Source of the DNA: Linanthus parryae
Lineage: Eukaryota; Streptophyta; Magnoliopsida; Ericales; Polemoniaceae
Direction: 5' to 3'
Length of the DNA: 64,000 nucleotides
Assembly: GCA_023055425.1 (NCBI GenBank)
Contig: JALGPY010000014.1
Location: 12,360,501 to 12,424,500, forward strand
The position numbers and the translations under genes were made by a program. Of the stretch, positions 45,515 through 56,534 are shown piece by piece (within the stretch, counting starts at the first letter, position 1; each line of letters starts with the position of its first letter). The notes beneath the pieces were generated by a model. It searched no databases. It worked only from the letters and a program-made list of their open reading frames with translations, and had not been told where the DNA came from.

Positions 45515-48500
45515 AGTTGAGGAGTTCTACCATTCTCCGACTTTGTCGGAACCCTAAAAGCAGGCGAAATGTTGCGATCTTGAACGACGGCGACCGCAGT
45601 CATCGTTAGCTCGTTAACAAGTACTTTCTTCGACTATGGCACTACCGCAGGTTAAAATAAGACATTTGCTATCGGCTGAAGAGGATACAATAATTATTTT
45701 TGACGAGGAAAGATGTATGGAAGCAATCTAAGAGCTCGATCCGTGCTTGATTGGTAGGTTCTTGCTCCACTCCCATGTCAATTCATGGGCGATAAAATCT
45801 TTATTCAAGAAGATCTCATTCGAAAGAGACGACGTAAAAATCTAGGAGACATCGCCAAATCATTTTATCTTTCAATTTTCATCGAAGGAGGCCATGGCAA
45901 AAGTACTCGAGGGTGATCCTTGGGTCTTTTACGGAAACCTTCTTGCAATAAAGCCATGGATTATGGGCGCTCGTTCGGACTTGGTGGCTTTCAGCCACAT
46001 CGATGTGTGGGTCCAGGTTAAAAATCTACCATCTTTTCTCTCTTAAGGAAGATGATCTAAAAATTCATTAAGAGAATGGGTGAAATCCTAACGACAGATG
46101 AGTTTTACCAGCGGTGATTTTATGCGTGCTCGTGTTTGCTTAGATGTCTCAAAACCACTACAAATGAGTGTGTGGATTCAATTTTTAGGAGAAATAATTT
46201 GGCTCGATTTCATATACGAACGCAATCCATGCGTTTGTGAATGGTGTGGGAGTTATAACCACTTTTTCATACCGTTGCGAGTACAAAACCCAATAGAAGA
46301 AAGAAGTCAAAGAAACTGGTTTTGGGGACTGGCTCGTACTCAAGCCAGCAACGCGGAGAAAAGCATTCAAACAGCTAACCAAATACCCGAAACCTCCCTC
46401 AGGAATATTGACAAAGGAAAACAATTTACTGGAACGGCATTTGCACCGCGAACCCTTCTCGGGTAGGATCGGATAGAGGCAAGCGATTAAAATGCACAAC
46501 CATGTTCTCCGAAGAGGAATATAAGTCGAACTCATATGAGATTTCCAAATCATCAGCCCAAAAATATGATTCTGAAATGGATCTCTCCGAACCTTCTGAT
46601 GCCGAGGTCAGAAGTGTGAAGATAAGCAACAAGATGGTTTACTCCAATCCATTGGTGGAATGAGGCAGCAACGATGGTTGCAAAGGAGGTCTTGATAAAA
46701 GCAAAAGAAATTCTCAAGGAGGTTCAAAAGAAAATTCCCCGAGATACTCCAAGTCTGGGGTTGAGGCAGCAGCCAAGAGAAAGACATGCCATGTAGTATT
46801 AAGTTCCAATCCAAACGAAAAGGCACGCGATCGAAGATCGAGTACGGACATATTTATAGCTAGGGATGGCCTCGATGTTATAATCAAGGAAGGGAGCGTT
46901 ACTAGTGGATACGGAGACGCCCAAAAGAGATCCACTTCATTAATGGCGGCGACTGATGTGCAGTCCCGCCAAGCGCAATGAATGCAATCAGCTGGAACGT
47001 ACGGGGGCTTGGGAACCTCTGTAATGTTCTAGATCTTCAGAACCTCATCCGAGGAAACTCTCCCAACACTGTCTTCTTGATGGAGACAAGAATTAAATCA
47101 GTTGAGATGAAACAGATTAAACGACGCTTGGTTTTTACCTCCTGCATCAACTTTGATTGTATAGGGTATAGTGGTGGCTTGGCTTTACTCTGGCATGACA
47201 ACATGAATGTTAGAGTTCTTGAGAATTCGATATTTTTCATTCACTGCCTTGTTACTGATCCTACTCTTCAGGTTCAATGGCATCTGATTGGGTTTTATGG
47301 TGATCAAGACAGCAGCGAAAGAAAAAAATCTTGGGAATTATTGAGAAGACTTCGAAATAATTCAAATTTGTCGTGGTGTGTTGGGTTATTTCAACGCCTA
47401 TGTTACTGCAGATGAAAAACAAGGAGGACGATATCTAGATCAACAGGTAACGGAGGATTTCAGGTTCACTTTATCCTGTAATGAGTTACTTGATTTGGGT
47501 TGTACTGGAAACAAATTTACTTGGATTAGCAATCCTCGAAATGGTCGTCGTATTCGTGAATGTTTGGACAGGGTTTTAGCCAATCTGGCGTGGTTGAATC
47601 TCTACATGGGAGTTGAGGTTAATCATTTTATCGGGGCAGTTTATGTTCACCTCCCTAAAGAGCTTTGTTGGAACCCAATGAAGAAAGAAGGGCAACGCTT
47701 TCACTTTGAATCCATGTGGCTTCGCCATGACGACTGCAACCAGTTATTCGTAAAAGTTGGGAGGAAGCACAAGGCCTCGGGTTGGGGGACAAATTTTAAA
47801 CTACAGGTTCTAACTACAGCATTGGGACAAAGTGGTCTTCGGCAATGGCAAAAGAAAAATAGCTTTTATAAGAGGCTGAATTGAGGAACTTCAAGTCCGG
47901 AGCAATATTGAATATTTTCATGAATAAATTGAGTTGTGTAATAAAATAACTCAATGATCTTTTGCAATATGAAGAGACTATAGGGAGACAACGCTCGAGA
48001 ATCCAATGGTTAAAAGAGGGGGACAAGAACACAAGCTCTTTTTCACTGTTGAGCTTCGATCAGCAAAGCTCGTAATCACTTGGGAGGCCTTCAAGATTCA
48101 AGGGGGGTGAGGAATTCGGACATGGAGGAAGTCTCGAGTTTACTCGAAAATCATTTATGAGGGTTGTTCACGTCCCAGCAGCCCTCTCCCGATGATATGG
48201 CGGTCATGTTTGACCCCATAGAGCCAGTCAATACTGCAAGTCAGCTGGTCGAGCTAGATGAGTCATTCATGAGACATGAACTTGAGACAGCCCTTAGTCA
48301 AATGGGACCGACGAAGACGCCTGGTCCTGATGGTTTCTCGATACTCTTTTTTCAGGAAAACTGGGATTTGGTTGGAGATGGAGTCACTGCCACGTGTCTG
48401 AACATTCTGAATGAGAACGGAAAACTTGAGGGTTTCAACAAATTGTGATTGTGCTTATCCCGAAGGTTAAACAAGCAGGGGCGGACCTACGTAAGGGCAA

Positions 48501-49310
48501 GGGGGGGCAGTTGCCCCCCCCCCCTGAAATTTGAAAATTTGTACTAGTACCCATAATTTTTTATATTTTATGACTAATTCTGAAGAAATATAATATTTTG
48601 CCCCCCCCCCCCTAAAATTCAAAACTGCCCACTTGTCCAAGTGGTTAGTTGTTATGATTAGTAAGAATACTACCCGTGTTCGAGTCCCCTCCCAGACATT
48701 ATTTTTTTGCCCCGGCTGACTTAATTTCCTGGCTCCACCACTGTAAACAAGTAAGAACTCCTAGTGATTTACGACCTATTTTCTTTTTTCCAGTTGTGTA
48801 TAAGCTGGTTACGAAAACAATGGCAAATAGAATGGACTTTGTTCTGAATAGTTGTATTTCAGAAACACAAAGTGCCTTAATTCCAGGAAGGTTGATTACA
48901 TATAATATCCTCATTGTGTTTGAGCTCTTACATACAATGCGCACAAGGAAAAGGGAAAACGGAGTATATGGCAGTTAAACCTTACATGGAGAAAGCCTAT
49001 GATAGATTTGAATGGTGTTTTTTAGAGGCGACCATGGCTAAAATCGGTTTCAGCAGTCGATGGGTCAATTTGCCACGAATGCATCTCGACTTTGAAACGA
49101 GAGGGCATGTCACACCATATAGAGGACTCAGACAGGGATGTCCCCTATTCCCTTATTTATTTCTCTTTGTCTGTGAGACTCTATCTCGTGCTCTTTCAGG
49201 TGCAGTACAGAAAAACCAAATATCAGGGATAAAAACTTCTTGGGGGGGGGGGATTTTTCACACATATTTTTGCAGATGACAACATGGTTTTATTTAAAGC
49301 GGATGTAGCT
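45515..49310 (+). mobile_element. L1-type LINE with ORF1, endonuclease and RT, 3'-truncated and dead
   Basis: Domains appear in the plant L1 order. ORF1 (about 45,640-46,490) has a DUF4283-like block with KVLEGDPWVFYGNLLAIKPW and a CCHC-like knuckle (CEWCGSYNH), with stop codons. The endonuclease starts at 46,978 with MNAISWNVRGLGN and continues after a frameshift to GNKFTWISNPRNGRRIRECLDR. RT follows with TKTPGPDGF (48,311), the AYDRFEW block (48,990), RGLRQGCPL (49,120) and the catalytic FADD box (49,271). A run of ten G near 49,241 shifts the frame just before FADD. Coding similarity stops at about 49,310. The zinc-binding domain, RNase H region and poly(A) are absent. A hAT MITE interrupts RT. 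Confidence 0.85.
48476..48743. mobile_element. hAT-type MITE, 268 bp, inside the LINE RT
   Basis: It starts CAGGGGCGGA and ends TCCACCACTG (8 of 10 inverted matches). The perfect 8-bp duplication TAAACAAG lies at 48,468-48,475 and 48,744-48,751. Removing it in thought rejoins the LINE block LIPKVKQ to VRTPSDLRP. It contains two poly-C runs and a tRNA-like stretch: A-box-like TGTCCAAGTGGTTAG near 48,634 and B-box-like TGTTCGAGTCCCC near 48,677. Confidence 0.88.
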
Positions 49311-49592
49311 GAGATCCCTTTATGATATTGAAAATAGCTTTTATAAGGGTCTACAAACTAACCCCTTATAATATTGAAAATACTAAATCAACCACTACTT
49401 CTACATTATGCTTACAACCCATTCATTATAGTAAATTATCTTCTTTTTTCGTACCACCATTTTAGTAAACTATCATTTGACCCCAGAACATGACAGAATT
49501 CGCGATTTCGTGTTTGTTTGTATTGTGATGTTGTTATGGGTATCACTAATATTGTGTATGCTTTTTTTTTTTTAAATTTAATGTTGTGTATG

Positions 49593-49596
<4 letters not shown>

Positions 49597-49640
<44 letters not shown>
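49597..49640. repeat. (TA)22 microsatellite
   Basis: Uninterrupted alternating TA for 44 bases. The Ile/Tyr ORFs across it are artefacts. Confidence 0.95.
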
Positions 49641-49644
<4 letters not shown>

Positions 49645-49658
49645 CAAACAAACACATA

Positions 49659-51955
49659 TCTCTACTACTAAAAAGATCGAAGCACCTATTAGTGTTTAAC
49701 CACCGAAATTGTTTTTTCACTTGAGTTGTTTCCTACATTTTACTACATCCCCAAAATACCCTTGACTGTTACTAATTGACCCATCTGTTGCTTCCGTAAA
49801 TATTAGTATTTACTACTAAATAACTTCATCATAAATATTCTATAAAACGTTTCTTTTTCTATATTCTTCTATTGTCTCTAATTAATAAGCATGGGAGACA
49901 AACATCATGATGAAGCAGAAGAGACGGACGTCCATGACAAGAAGATTGTCCCCTCCCACCCTTTTTTTTATGTCATTCCTCTTTTCACGGGAAATCGCAA
50001 ATCGCATAATCTTTTTTTTCATCTTCAAATCAGGTATCTTCAAAATATTTGGTGGGTTAGTTTTCGAAAATATTGTGGGTTAGTTTTCTTCTGTTGACCT
50101 AGCCCTCCGTCTTCGTGACTTTCTTTTTGGCTTCACAATAGAGAATGTATTCTGGATTGGCAAACCCTGGTAAAGGAGAATGTTTTTTGTGTCCTCATAT
50201 TCTTGTTTTCATTCCATGAGACTCAAGTACCAACGAGTTTGGGAACACTATCTATGTTTCAGTGAATTACTTGAATCGACATTGATGTCAGATGAAAGAG
50301 TCGTTTCTCTCCCAAGTCCAGTCATGTCCGGATCGATCTCACCAAGTTTTTTTTTTACCAAGTTACATAGAATTAAGCATATCCTTTTCTGCTTCGTTGA
50401 CTACGACTTGATGCTATTTTGCCATCTTAAGTTTTCTTCTTCATCTGTTTATTCTTAATATTCTTTGCCTACTCTAATTTGTTGTGCAATTCTGCATGTT
50501 TGATCAGTGATGTAATTCATCCTAATTAAACCGGTGTAGTTGAAATCAATTTGATAGAAGACACAAGTTTGTTTTACTGGTGAAGATACGAGTTGCCTAT
50601 AGTTTCCGTTCTTTATGGTCACCCGTATTTTCTCTGCTGTTAGTTCTCAAACTATAAAAAGCTGAAGAGCTTCATAGTGTTTAACTTATCTTGATGTTTT
50701 CTCCGTTTCCTTACATTTTATAATTTTCTAAATATACCCTTCTCTAAAGCTAACATTTCCAAGATAGTCTAATATGAGTTTCAAGTCCATTAAGTATTCT
50801 TGGCTGAATTTATGAATTAATTTATTACTTTATTTCCCTATCAGTTACATAAAAATAGTAGTTCATATTCTGGTTCATTGGGCAAAATCTAAACTCATAT
50901 CCAGAGCTTATTCCAGCTCAATCGCATCTGAACTACGGTGTGTGTTTTTACATTGATTATGTTTACGTAATTGTATTCTTCTCCCTTCTCCCTGCGATAT
51001 ATCTTCTTCTTATTTTTTAAACACAAATTCGATGTCTGGATGTTATTCAAATTAAGTGGTGTTTGAATAATGGAGTTTTTTTTACTTCGACTGTTTACGT
51101 ACTTGTATTCTTCTTGTTTAACTGAAAATATATGAGCAAAGATTATTTATTTCGTCGGCGATTGGATCCAGGTGGGTTTTTTACTTTGATTTTTTGATGT
51201 AATGGTTTTCTTCTCCTTACAAGGTATCTTCTTCTTATTGTTCTTCTATCTATCCAATTTATCTATGTCTCCTGGTTCATTTCACTTATTTTTTTATCTT
51301 CTTGCTTTTCTTCTTAGTTTTTGCTGACATTGTATGCCTTCTTACGCCATTAAAATAAGGTACGTTTATGGATTTGACTATAATCTCTTAAATAGTGTTT
51401 TCATGTTGTTGTACACATCGAACGTCTAAAACCATGTTAGCGTGTAACATCTTTTTATGTTTCATTCGTTTTCTATATTTTTAATTTTTTGAATATGCCT
51501 TTCAGTAGAATTAATATTTTTCGATTTTTCATACATCATACATCAGTAACGGTAGAACCTATAGTATGTTTATGTTTTCTCAATTTAAAGTAAATAATTT
51601 ATACCTTAATATTTTCATCAGTTGATATTAGATTTAGCATTCGCTCCTTGCAATTAAAAAATATTTAATTCAACTGTTTCGCCTTAAATTTCACTTTCAA
51701 TGCCATATTTCCAAAAGTTTCTCCATCTCCTCCTCTTTCTTCTCTATCATTATTTTGAATCTTTTTTGGCCGTCTCATGAATTCGGCTTGCACAATTGTT
51801 AAGCATCCGTTTTTCTTGTAAATCACAATTGTCTTGTCACCTTCTAGGTTGTATATTCTTTTTCTTATGTCTGTTTTGTTGATCTCGATGAGACCATTCT
51901 TAATATTTCAGGTTTTCTTAATGGCTTGCTCATCTATTTTTGTTCTGTTCCCAAG
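49659..51955. mobile_element. Possible Helitron-derived sequence with repeated 5'-like ends
   Basis: TCTCTACTACTAAAAAGATC after an A at 49,658 resembles the TC-starting 5' ends of plant Helitrons, followed by an AAAATACCCTT-type block. A related copy of this first roughly 110 bp begins near 50,644 (TTCTCAAACTATAAAAAGCT), and a weaker one near 51,415. No Rep/helicase ORF and no CTRR 3' end with hairpin was found. The segment may continue beyond the retrotransposon inserted at 51,961. Low confidence. Confidence 0.3.
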
Positions 51956-51960
51956 CAAGT

Positions 51961-52588
51961 TGTAGATAGTGCTTTCTGAGCTAGCAGATCTTGGCCACGT
52001 GGCAACCATCTAGCACACTATATTGTGCTCCACACACACTGGATCACCAGCCGCGCTGATCCATGTGGGGGCTGCGAGACAGGGCCCTCGCGTACCACTG
52101 CACGGGACTTGTAGGGACTTAGTAGTTTGGAGGCTAGAGTAAGTCATGTCGCGTGCGAGCCAAGCCCGCACGCGACCTTTAGTAACTGCTTTTGAGAGAT
52201 TTATGGCACGAGCTCCATGAACCCGGTCAATCCGGTCAAACCCGGTCAACCTCATAACGGTTCCGGTATTCGCGCATAACGTGCTGTAACGGTCCTTATA
52301 TAGGCGGACGAACGTGCCGTTGCGGTTAAGCTAATTAAGCCGCCATTGATGGGCGCATTAACCACACTGCAACGGTCACATTCTCCGTTATATATAGGAC
52401 GTTAACCTTTCCATACAAAGGAGAACACACTAGCCATACGCGGAAGCTCTGCCAAACCTCTGTCTCTCTCTCAGACATTACTACTGCCTTACTCTCTCCC
52501 TACACACAACCCAACTCTTCCTGTGCCATCTCTGATCCTCTACATACGGTGTACACAGAGGTCTCCCCGCCGGAATCTCTTGTGCACA
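51961..52588 (+). repeat. 5' LTR, 628 bp
   Basis: Begins TGTAGATAGTGC and ends TGTGCACA. By eye it differs from the 3' LTR at about 11 positions with no indel (about 98.2% identity), so insertion is relatively recent. A TATATAAG-like box (CTTATATAGG, near 52,296) and a CT-rich leader could be the element's promoter and start region. Confidence 0.95.
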
Positions 52589-52591
52589 TTT

Positions 52592-52609
52592 TGGTGAACC
52601 CGACGTGAA
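52592..52609 (+). other. Primer-binding site, tRNA-Trp
   Basis: TGGTGAACCCGACGTGAA starts three bases after the LTR. It is complementary over 18 bases to the 3' end (with CCA) of plant cytosolic tRNA-Trp as I recall it. Confidence 0.75.
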
Positions 52610-52629
52610 CTTACCAACAAAAAGCAACC

Positions 52630-54369
52630 ATGTCTCAGGAGGATGATATCAGCAACAGATCGCCTTCCACCGAAACTGCCTCGGGAGAGGAGACCCGTCG
52701 TACTCCTACGACCCCCGGCGAGGCACCAACGCTCGAATCCTTGGACGCCACCGTCCAAGGCCAGGCGAAAGCTCTCAAAGCTCAGTCTGCGCAGCTAGCC
52801 GTTCTGGGTACCCTTGCACCAAACCCTTCACCAGCCACCGCCGTCTCTCAAGGAGGAGGAGTCTCCACCGCTCCAGGACTGGGAGTGTCAACCGCATCTC
52901 CCAACCCTAATCTGCAGACTCCGCTGGCGACTACGCAGCTACCTTCAATTCAGGGGTCAACAGCTCAGATGTTGCCTCTCATTGCTCATACTCCTCAGCC
53001 TCCGGCTTTGGCATCTAACCCGGCTTCGCAATATCCCTTGCCTCCGCCAACGGCGATCTGGGGCAATGCGAACAGCCAATATGTCCCCAGTCCTCCGGCG
53101 GCGTATGTATCACCTCCGCCTACGGCAACCCCTCCTCCTGTTACCGAGGGAAGCATTCCAGAATGTATGACGTCTCTGCAGAAGCGCATGGACACTATTC
53201 TGGCTCACCAATCATTCGCGGATACCATCATCCCGAAGCTAGACAACAATCCACCCATCCCGCGGGAGATCTATCTCATGCCTAACCCGGTGGGGTATAA
53301 GGCTCCTAAATGGGACAAGTTCGAGGATGTCAACGGAAACGCCCATGAGCATGTCATGCGTTTCATCGATGTCATGGGGCCATACGGAGCCGATTCCAAG
53401 CTGCTGATGCGAGAGTTCCCAAAATCCTTGGAGAACGTGGCGTACAAGTGGTACCGAACGTTGGAGGCCGGATCCGTGAAGACTTGGGATGACATGGTCC
53501 AGAAGTTCTATACCAAGTTCTTCCAGATGGAAGAAAAGGTGACAATGATCCACCTCTCGCGGATGTACCAGAAGCGAGAGGAGGACGGGATAACTTTCAT
53601 CAAGAAGTTCAGGGCGAAGTCCTTGGAATGCAAAGACCCGATGCTCGAAAGTAGGCTCGTAGAGATATGCCTGCAGTGCATGCGAGACGAATACAAAGGT
53701 ATGCTCATCAACCTGCAAACACCTACGTTTTCAAAGCTCATTGAACGCACGAAGAACATCGAACCCATAGTGGAGAGACAGAAAAAGAAAAACGCTCCAG
53801 AGCGATCCTCGAGCGGTACCACCTACAAGATCGGGAGATTCAGTTACAAGAGGGGACGCGAAGCTGAGGTCAATACAGTTTCACCCCAGAAGCAGGCGAA
53901 TGTGGTGAACTTCGACGTGCCGCCTCTGCCATGTTCGGTGGAGGAGGCAAGCGACCTCTGCAGACAATGGCGCAAGGACGGTGTCCTACCGCCGCTCGAG
54001 AAGGTACCTTCCAAGGAGATGGTAAGGGACCCGAAGTGGTGCGAGTACCATGGCAAGGTCATGCATCCCACAGCAGAATGTAAGAAGCTCAGGATTGTGT
54101 TCAACCAGAAGATGAAGAACGGCGAGCTGATCGTCAGCGATCACAGGAAGGATGTGCGCAACAATCCACTTCCTGCCCATACGGAGCAAGACTCGAAAGG
54201 TAAAGAGATCGCCATGATCTCGATTGTGGACTTGGAAGAAGTCGCAGAAGATGGTCTACCCGTCATCGCCGAAGTCCAGGATGACGAGGACTACAGCATA
54301 GACACGGACGACGAACGTGCCGACCGGATGAAGGGGTCGACGGCTTTAGCAGATTCTTCGACGAGATGA
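52630..54369 (+). CDS. gag: Retrotransposon Gag
   Basis: 579 codons. The first 190 residues are low-complexity and Pro/Thr/Ser/Gln-rich, with an early acidic part. A retrotransposon gag domain spans about residues 225-375, with KWYRTLEAGSVKTWDDMVQKF and the following REEDGITFIKKFR. Near residue 470 is a knuckle-like motif WCEYHGKVMHPTAEC (C-x2-H-x4-H-x4-C) of the kind seen in Tat-lineage Gag instead of a classical CCHC. The frame ends in TGA at 54,367-54,369, overlapping the ATG of the next ORF. The sequence just upstream also reads sensibly in the protease frame (GFSRFFDEMNF), so a shift near the G4 tract at 54,333-54,336 is possible. The start is the first ATG after the primer site. Confidence 0.9.
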   Translation: MSQEDDISNRSPSTETASGEETRRTPTTPGEAPTLESLDATVQGQAKALKAQSAQLAVLGTLAPNPSPATAVSQGGGVSTAPGLGVSTASPNPNLQTPLATTQLPSIQGSTAQMLPLIAHTPQPPALASNPASQYPLPPPTAIWGNANSQYVPSPPAAYVSPPPTATPPPVTEGSIPECMTSLQKRMDTILAHQSFADTIIPKLDNNPPIPREIYLMPNPVGYKAPKWDKFEDVNGNAHEHVMRFIDVMGPYGADSKLLMREFPKSLENVAYKWYRTLEAGSVKTWDDMVQKFYTKFFQMEEKVTMIHLSRMYQKREEDGITFIKKFRAKSLECKDPMLESRLVEICLQCMRDEYKGMLINLQTPTFSKLIERTKNIEPIVERQKKKNAPERSSSGTTYKIGRFSYKRGREAEVNTVSPQKQANVVNFDVPPLPCSVEEASDLCRQWRKDGVLPPLEKVPSKEMVRDPKWCEYHGKVMHPTAECKKLRIVFNQKMKNGELIVSDHRKDVRNNPLPAHTEQDSKGKEIAMISIVDLEEVAEDGLPVIAEVQDDEDYSIDTDDERADRMKGSTALADSSTR

Positions 54370-55229
54370 ACTTCTCCGAGAAGTGCCGGACAGAAATGAC
54401 AAAAGCAATCTTGAGGGTAGCAGAGGACTACGAGGAGGATCTTGTAGTCTCCAATGGGAAAGTCATCAGGGCGTCTCGCTCTACAGAAAAGATTATGACC
54501 TTTTCTGCCAGCGACAAAAAGACAGATGCGAGCCACCAGAGGCCTCTTTACGTAACGACCATCATCAATGGCGTCGAGTTCAAACGAGCATTCGTCGACG
54601 GAGGAGCAGCGGTCAACGTCGTTTCGCTCCACACACTGAAGCTAGCAGGGATCCCCGAGCACAAGATTGTCAGGCGTCCATCTCCGCTGATGGGATTTGG
54701 AAGCGACTCTAGAATGACGATCGGATGGATCCGCCTGGGCGTTCAGATCGGCAAAATCAAGTGCTCAGCGAAGTTCTATGTCATAGATGCGAACACTACG
54801 TATCACATGATCATAGGTCGAGCCTGGATTCATCGCTTTGACGCGGTCCCTTCAACAGCCCACCAAGTCATGAAAGCTATCTGGAACGACATAATAGTCG
54901 AGATACTTGCCTCAACGAATCCATTCAACATGGATGAAGCACATCTTAGCGAGGCGGTGTGGTTCACTGAGATGGCGGACGAGCAAACACCGGGGCCGTT
55001 CAACCCTACTCCTTTACCTCTTTGGGAAGATATCAAGGATCAGTCGCCTGCGGGAGTGATGGTGACAAGAGAGGATGCCAAGGAAAAACCGCCCACACAC
55101 GAAGAGGCGCCGCGAATCGCTTACCAGCGAAAGAACGTGTACACTCTGAAGAGAATAGCAAAGCATGACCCTGAAGGCAAGGAGATAGAGAGCTTCTACG
55201 CCAATGGGAAGAAGTGCTATCGCATATGA
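54366..55229 (+). CDS. Retrotransposon aspartic protease region of Pol
   Basis: 287 codons, in the -1 frame relative to gag and overlapping it by ATGA. The retropepsin-like domain is seen at about residues 60-170. It has the catalytic-Asp block AFVDGGAAVNVVSL (Asp78; D-G-G in place of D-S/T-G, a variant I know from many plant gypsy elements) and the flap-distal block MIIGRAWIH. It would process the Gag-Pol polyprotein. It ends at a TGA (55,227-55,229), after which the same frame stays open into the RT segment, so this stop is probably a point mutation within Pol. Confidence 0.85.
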   Translation: MNFSEKCRTEMTKAILRVAEDYEEDLVVSNGKVIRASRSTEKIMTFSASDKKTDASHQRPLYVTTIINGVEFKRAFVDGGAAVNVVSLHTLKLAGIPEHKIVRRPSPLMGFGSDSRMTIGWIRLGVQIGKIKCSAKFYVIDANTTYHMIIGRAWIHRFDAVPSTAHQVMKAIWNDIIVEILASTNPFNMDEAHLSEAVWFTEMADEQTPGPFNPTPLPLWEDIKDQSPAGVMVTREDAKEKPPTHEEAPRIAYQRKNVYTLKRIAKHDPEGKEIESFYANGKKCYRI

Positions 55230-55625
55230 AGGTGCGCAGGGATGTCCTCACACGGGCATGGGGATATCCCTGGGCAAATCAACCAAATCGAGCAGATTGC
55301 GGTCACGGAAAGGCCAATGCAGAGCACTCCAGATGAGAAGCTCAAAGAAGCACCCGAATGCATGGAAGACAGACCCAGACCACAGAAGCAAGAGCTAAAG
55401 GAAGTGTTCCTTAGCCCGAACGAGGAAAAGAAGAGGCCAGTCTTTCTAAGTGCGGACCTCACAAGCGAGGAGGAGAAAGGACTGCTACAGCTCCTAACTG
55501 AGTACAAAGACGTATTCGCATGGGAGTATGATGAGATGCTCGGACTGGACACAAGCATCACCATGCATCGTTTAGACATCATCCCGGGTTCTAAGCCGAT
55601 AAAGCAGAGCACAAGAAGCTTCTGA
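55230..55625 (+). pseudogene. Truncated reverse transcriptase, N-terminal part
   Basis: In the same frame as the protease, the segment reads into ADLTSEEEKGLLQLLTEYKD, then VFAWEYDEMLGLDT and HRLDIIPGSKPIKQSTRSF. This is the standard lead-in and first strand of gypsy RT. At STRSF the sequence changes within the shared word CAAGAAGCTTCT into the inverted copy of the PMD gene, and the frame stops at 55,623-55,625. The palm (YxDD), RNase H and integrase are lost. The first Met of the open stretch is at 55,242, but translation would normally come through from Gag-Pro. Confidence 0.85.
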
Positions 55626-56392
55626 GTCAAGACCCGGAGGCCAAGAATTACGTGGAGGGTAAGGGCTATCACTTGACCCTTTGTGCTTTCATCTGTGCCT
55701 GGCTGTCGAGGTACTTAATTGATGGTCACCCGCATGATGGGGTCTTCTACCATGTTTTGCCGCTCGCTGTGAAGCTGGCCCTTGGCCAAAGAGTCGCACT
55801 CGGACCCTTGGTCTTGGGCACATTGTACTATGGATTGGATCAGCTGGTTGTGGCCATGAAAGAGTCGCGCGGCCGCCACGACATACTGACCTTCGTCAAC
55901 ATTGCCTTCTTGACGATGTGGGTCTTTGAGCGGTGGCCTTCTTATGCCCCAACTGCTTCCAAGCCCAACAAGTGGTGTCCCCCAGGCGAGGTGGAAGAGC
56001 GCAACAGCGGCAGAGCTGCGAGGTGGTTCGGAGCGAACAATACCAAGTGCGTTTGGAGCCTGATATGCGACAACCGGAAAGAGTTCGTTGCCAGACCCTA
56101 TGCCGTGCGTATTGAGAACGTGCGGTGGTTTCCAAAGCTGTACCCTGCTAAGGGTATTGTCTTCTCAGAAGAGCTCCTCTTTGAAGAGGGATCGCATTTC
56201 CATGAGCGCTATCGCGAATTCTTTTGCTGGTGCCTGCGAGGTTCCCTTCCTGCTCTCGCAGAGCATATTCGCGAGCTCGCGCCAAGGTATGAAAGGATTA
56301 CCGTGGATGTTGAACCCACTCGAGTTTCTCCCCAGTTTGGCTTTGATGCAGTGGCACCCTCAATCTGGCCACAGTCCATTATCAGAGGTTGC
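55612..56392 (+). repeat. Inverted copy of PMD exon 1 (left arm, 781 bp)
   Basis: This is the reverse-complement partner of 60,027-60,807. Both arms are 781 bp without indels and I count about five mismatches. In the plus direction it encodes part of the PMD protein (KGYHLTLCAF through SIIRGC). It has no start codon or promoter of its own. Confidence 0.95.
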
Positions 56393-56534
56393 TATAAGCG
56401 CTTGTTGACAAAGGAGTGCAAAACAGTTTTTATGAACAATCTTCCTTTTGAGCAGCCTGCAGGTAACCGCGAGGGTGGTTGTTCCAAGAAATGGCTCGCA
56501 TACTGGATCGCCCAGCACGTCAGATTTGAGACGC
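56393..56534 (+). pseudogene. PMD gene segment present only in the left copy
   Basis: The open frame continues past the 781-bp arm for 123 bp (56,393-56,515: KRLLTKECKTVFMNNLPFEQ and onward). It then regains identity for 19 bp (56,516-56,534) with 59,978-59,996 of the antisense gene. The left copy thus keeps a coding stretch that the antisense gene has lost. The frame stops at 56,539-56,541. Confidence 0.8.

Noticed and set aside
52814..53718. Several long ORFs in other frames within gag
   Set aside because: They are shadow frames of the 579-codon Gag, which has clear domain content.
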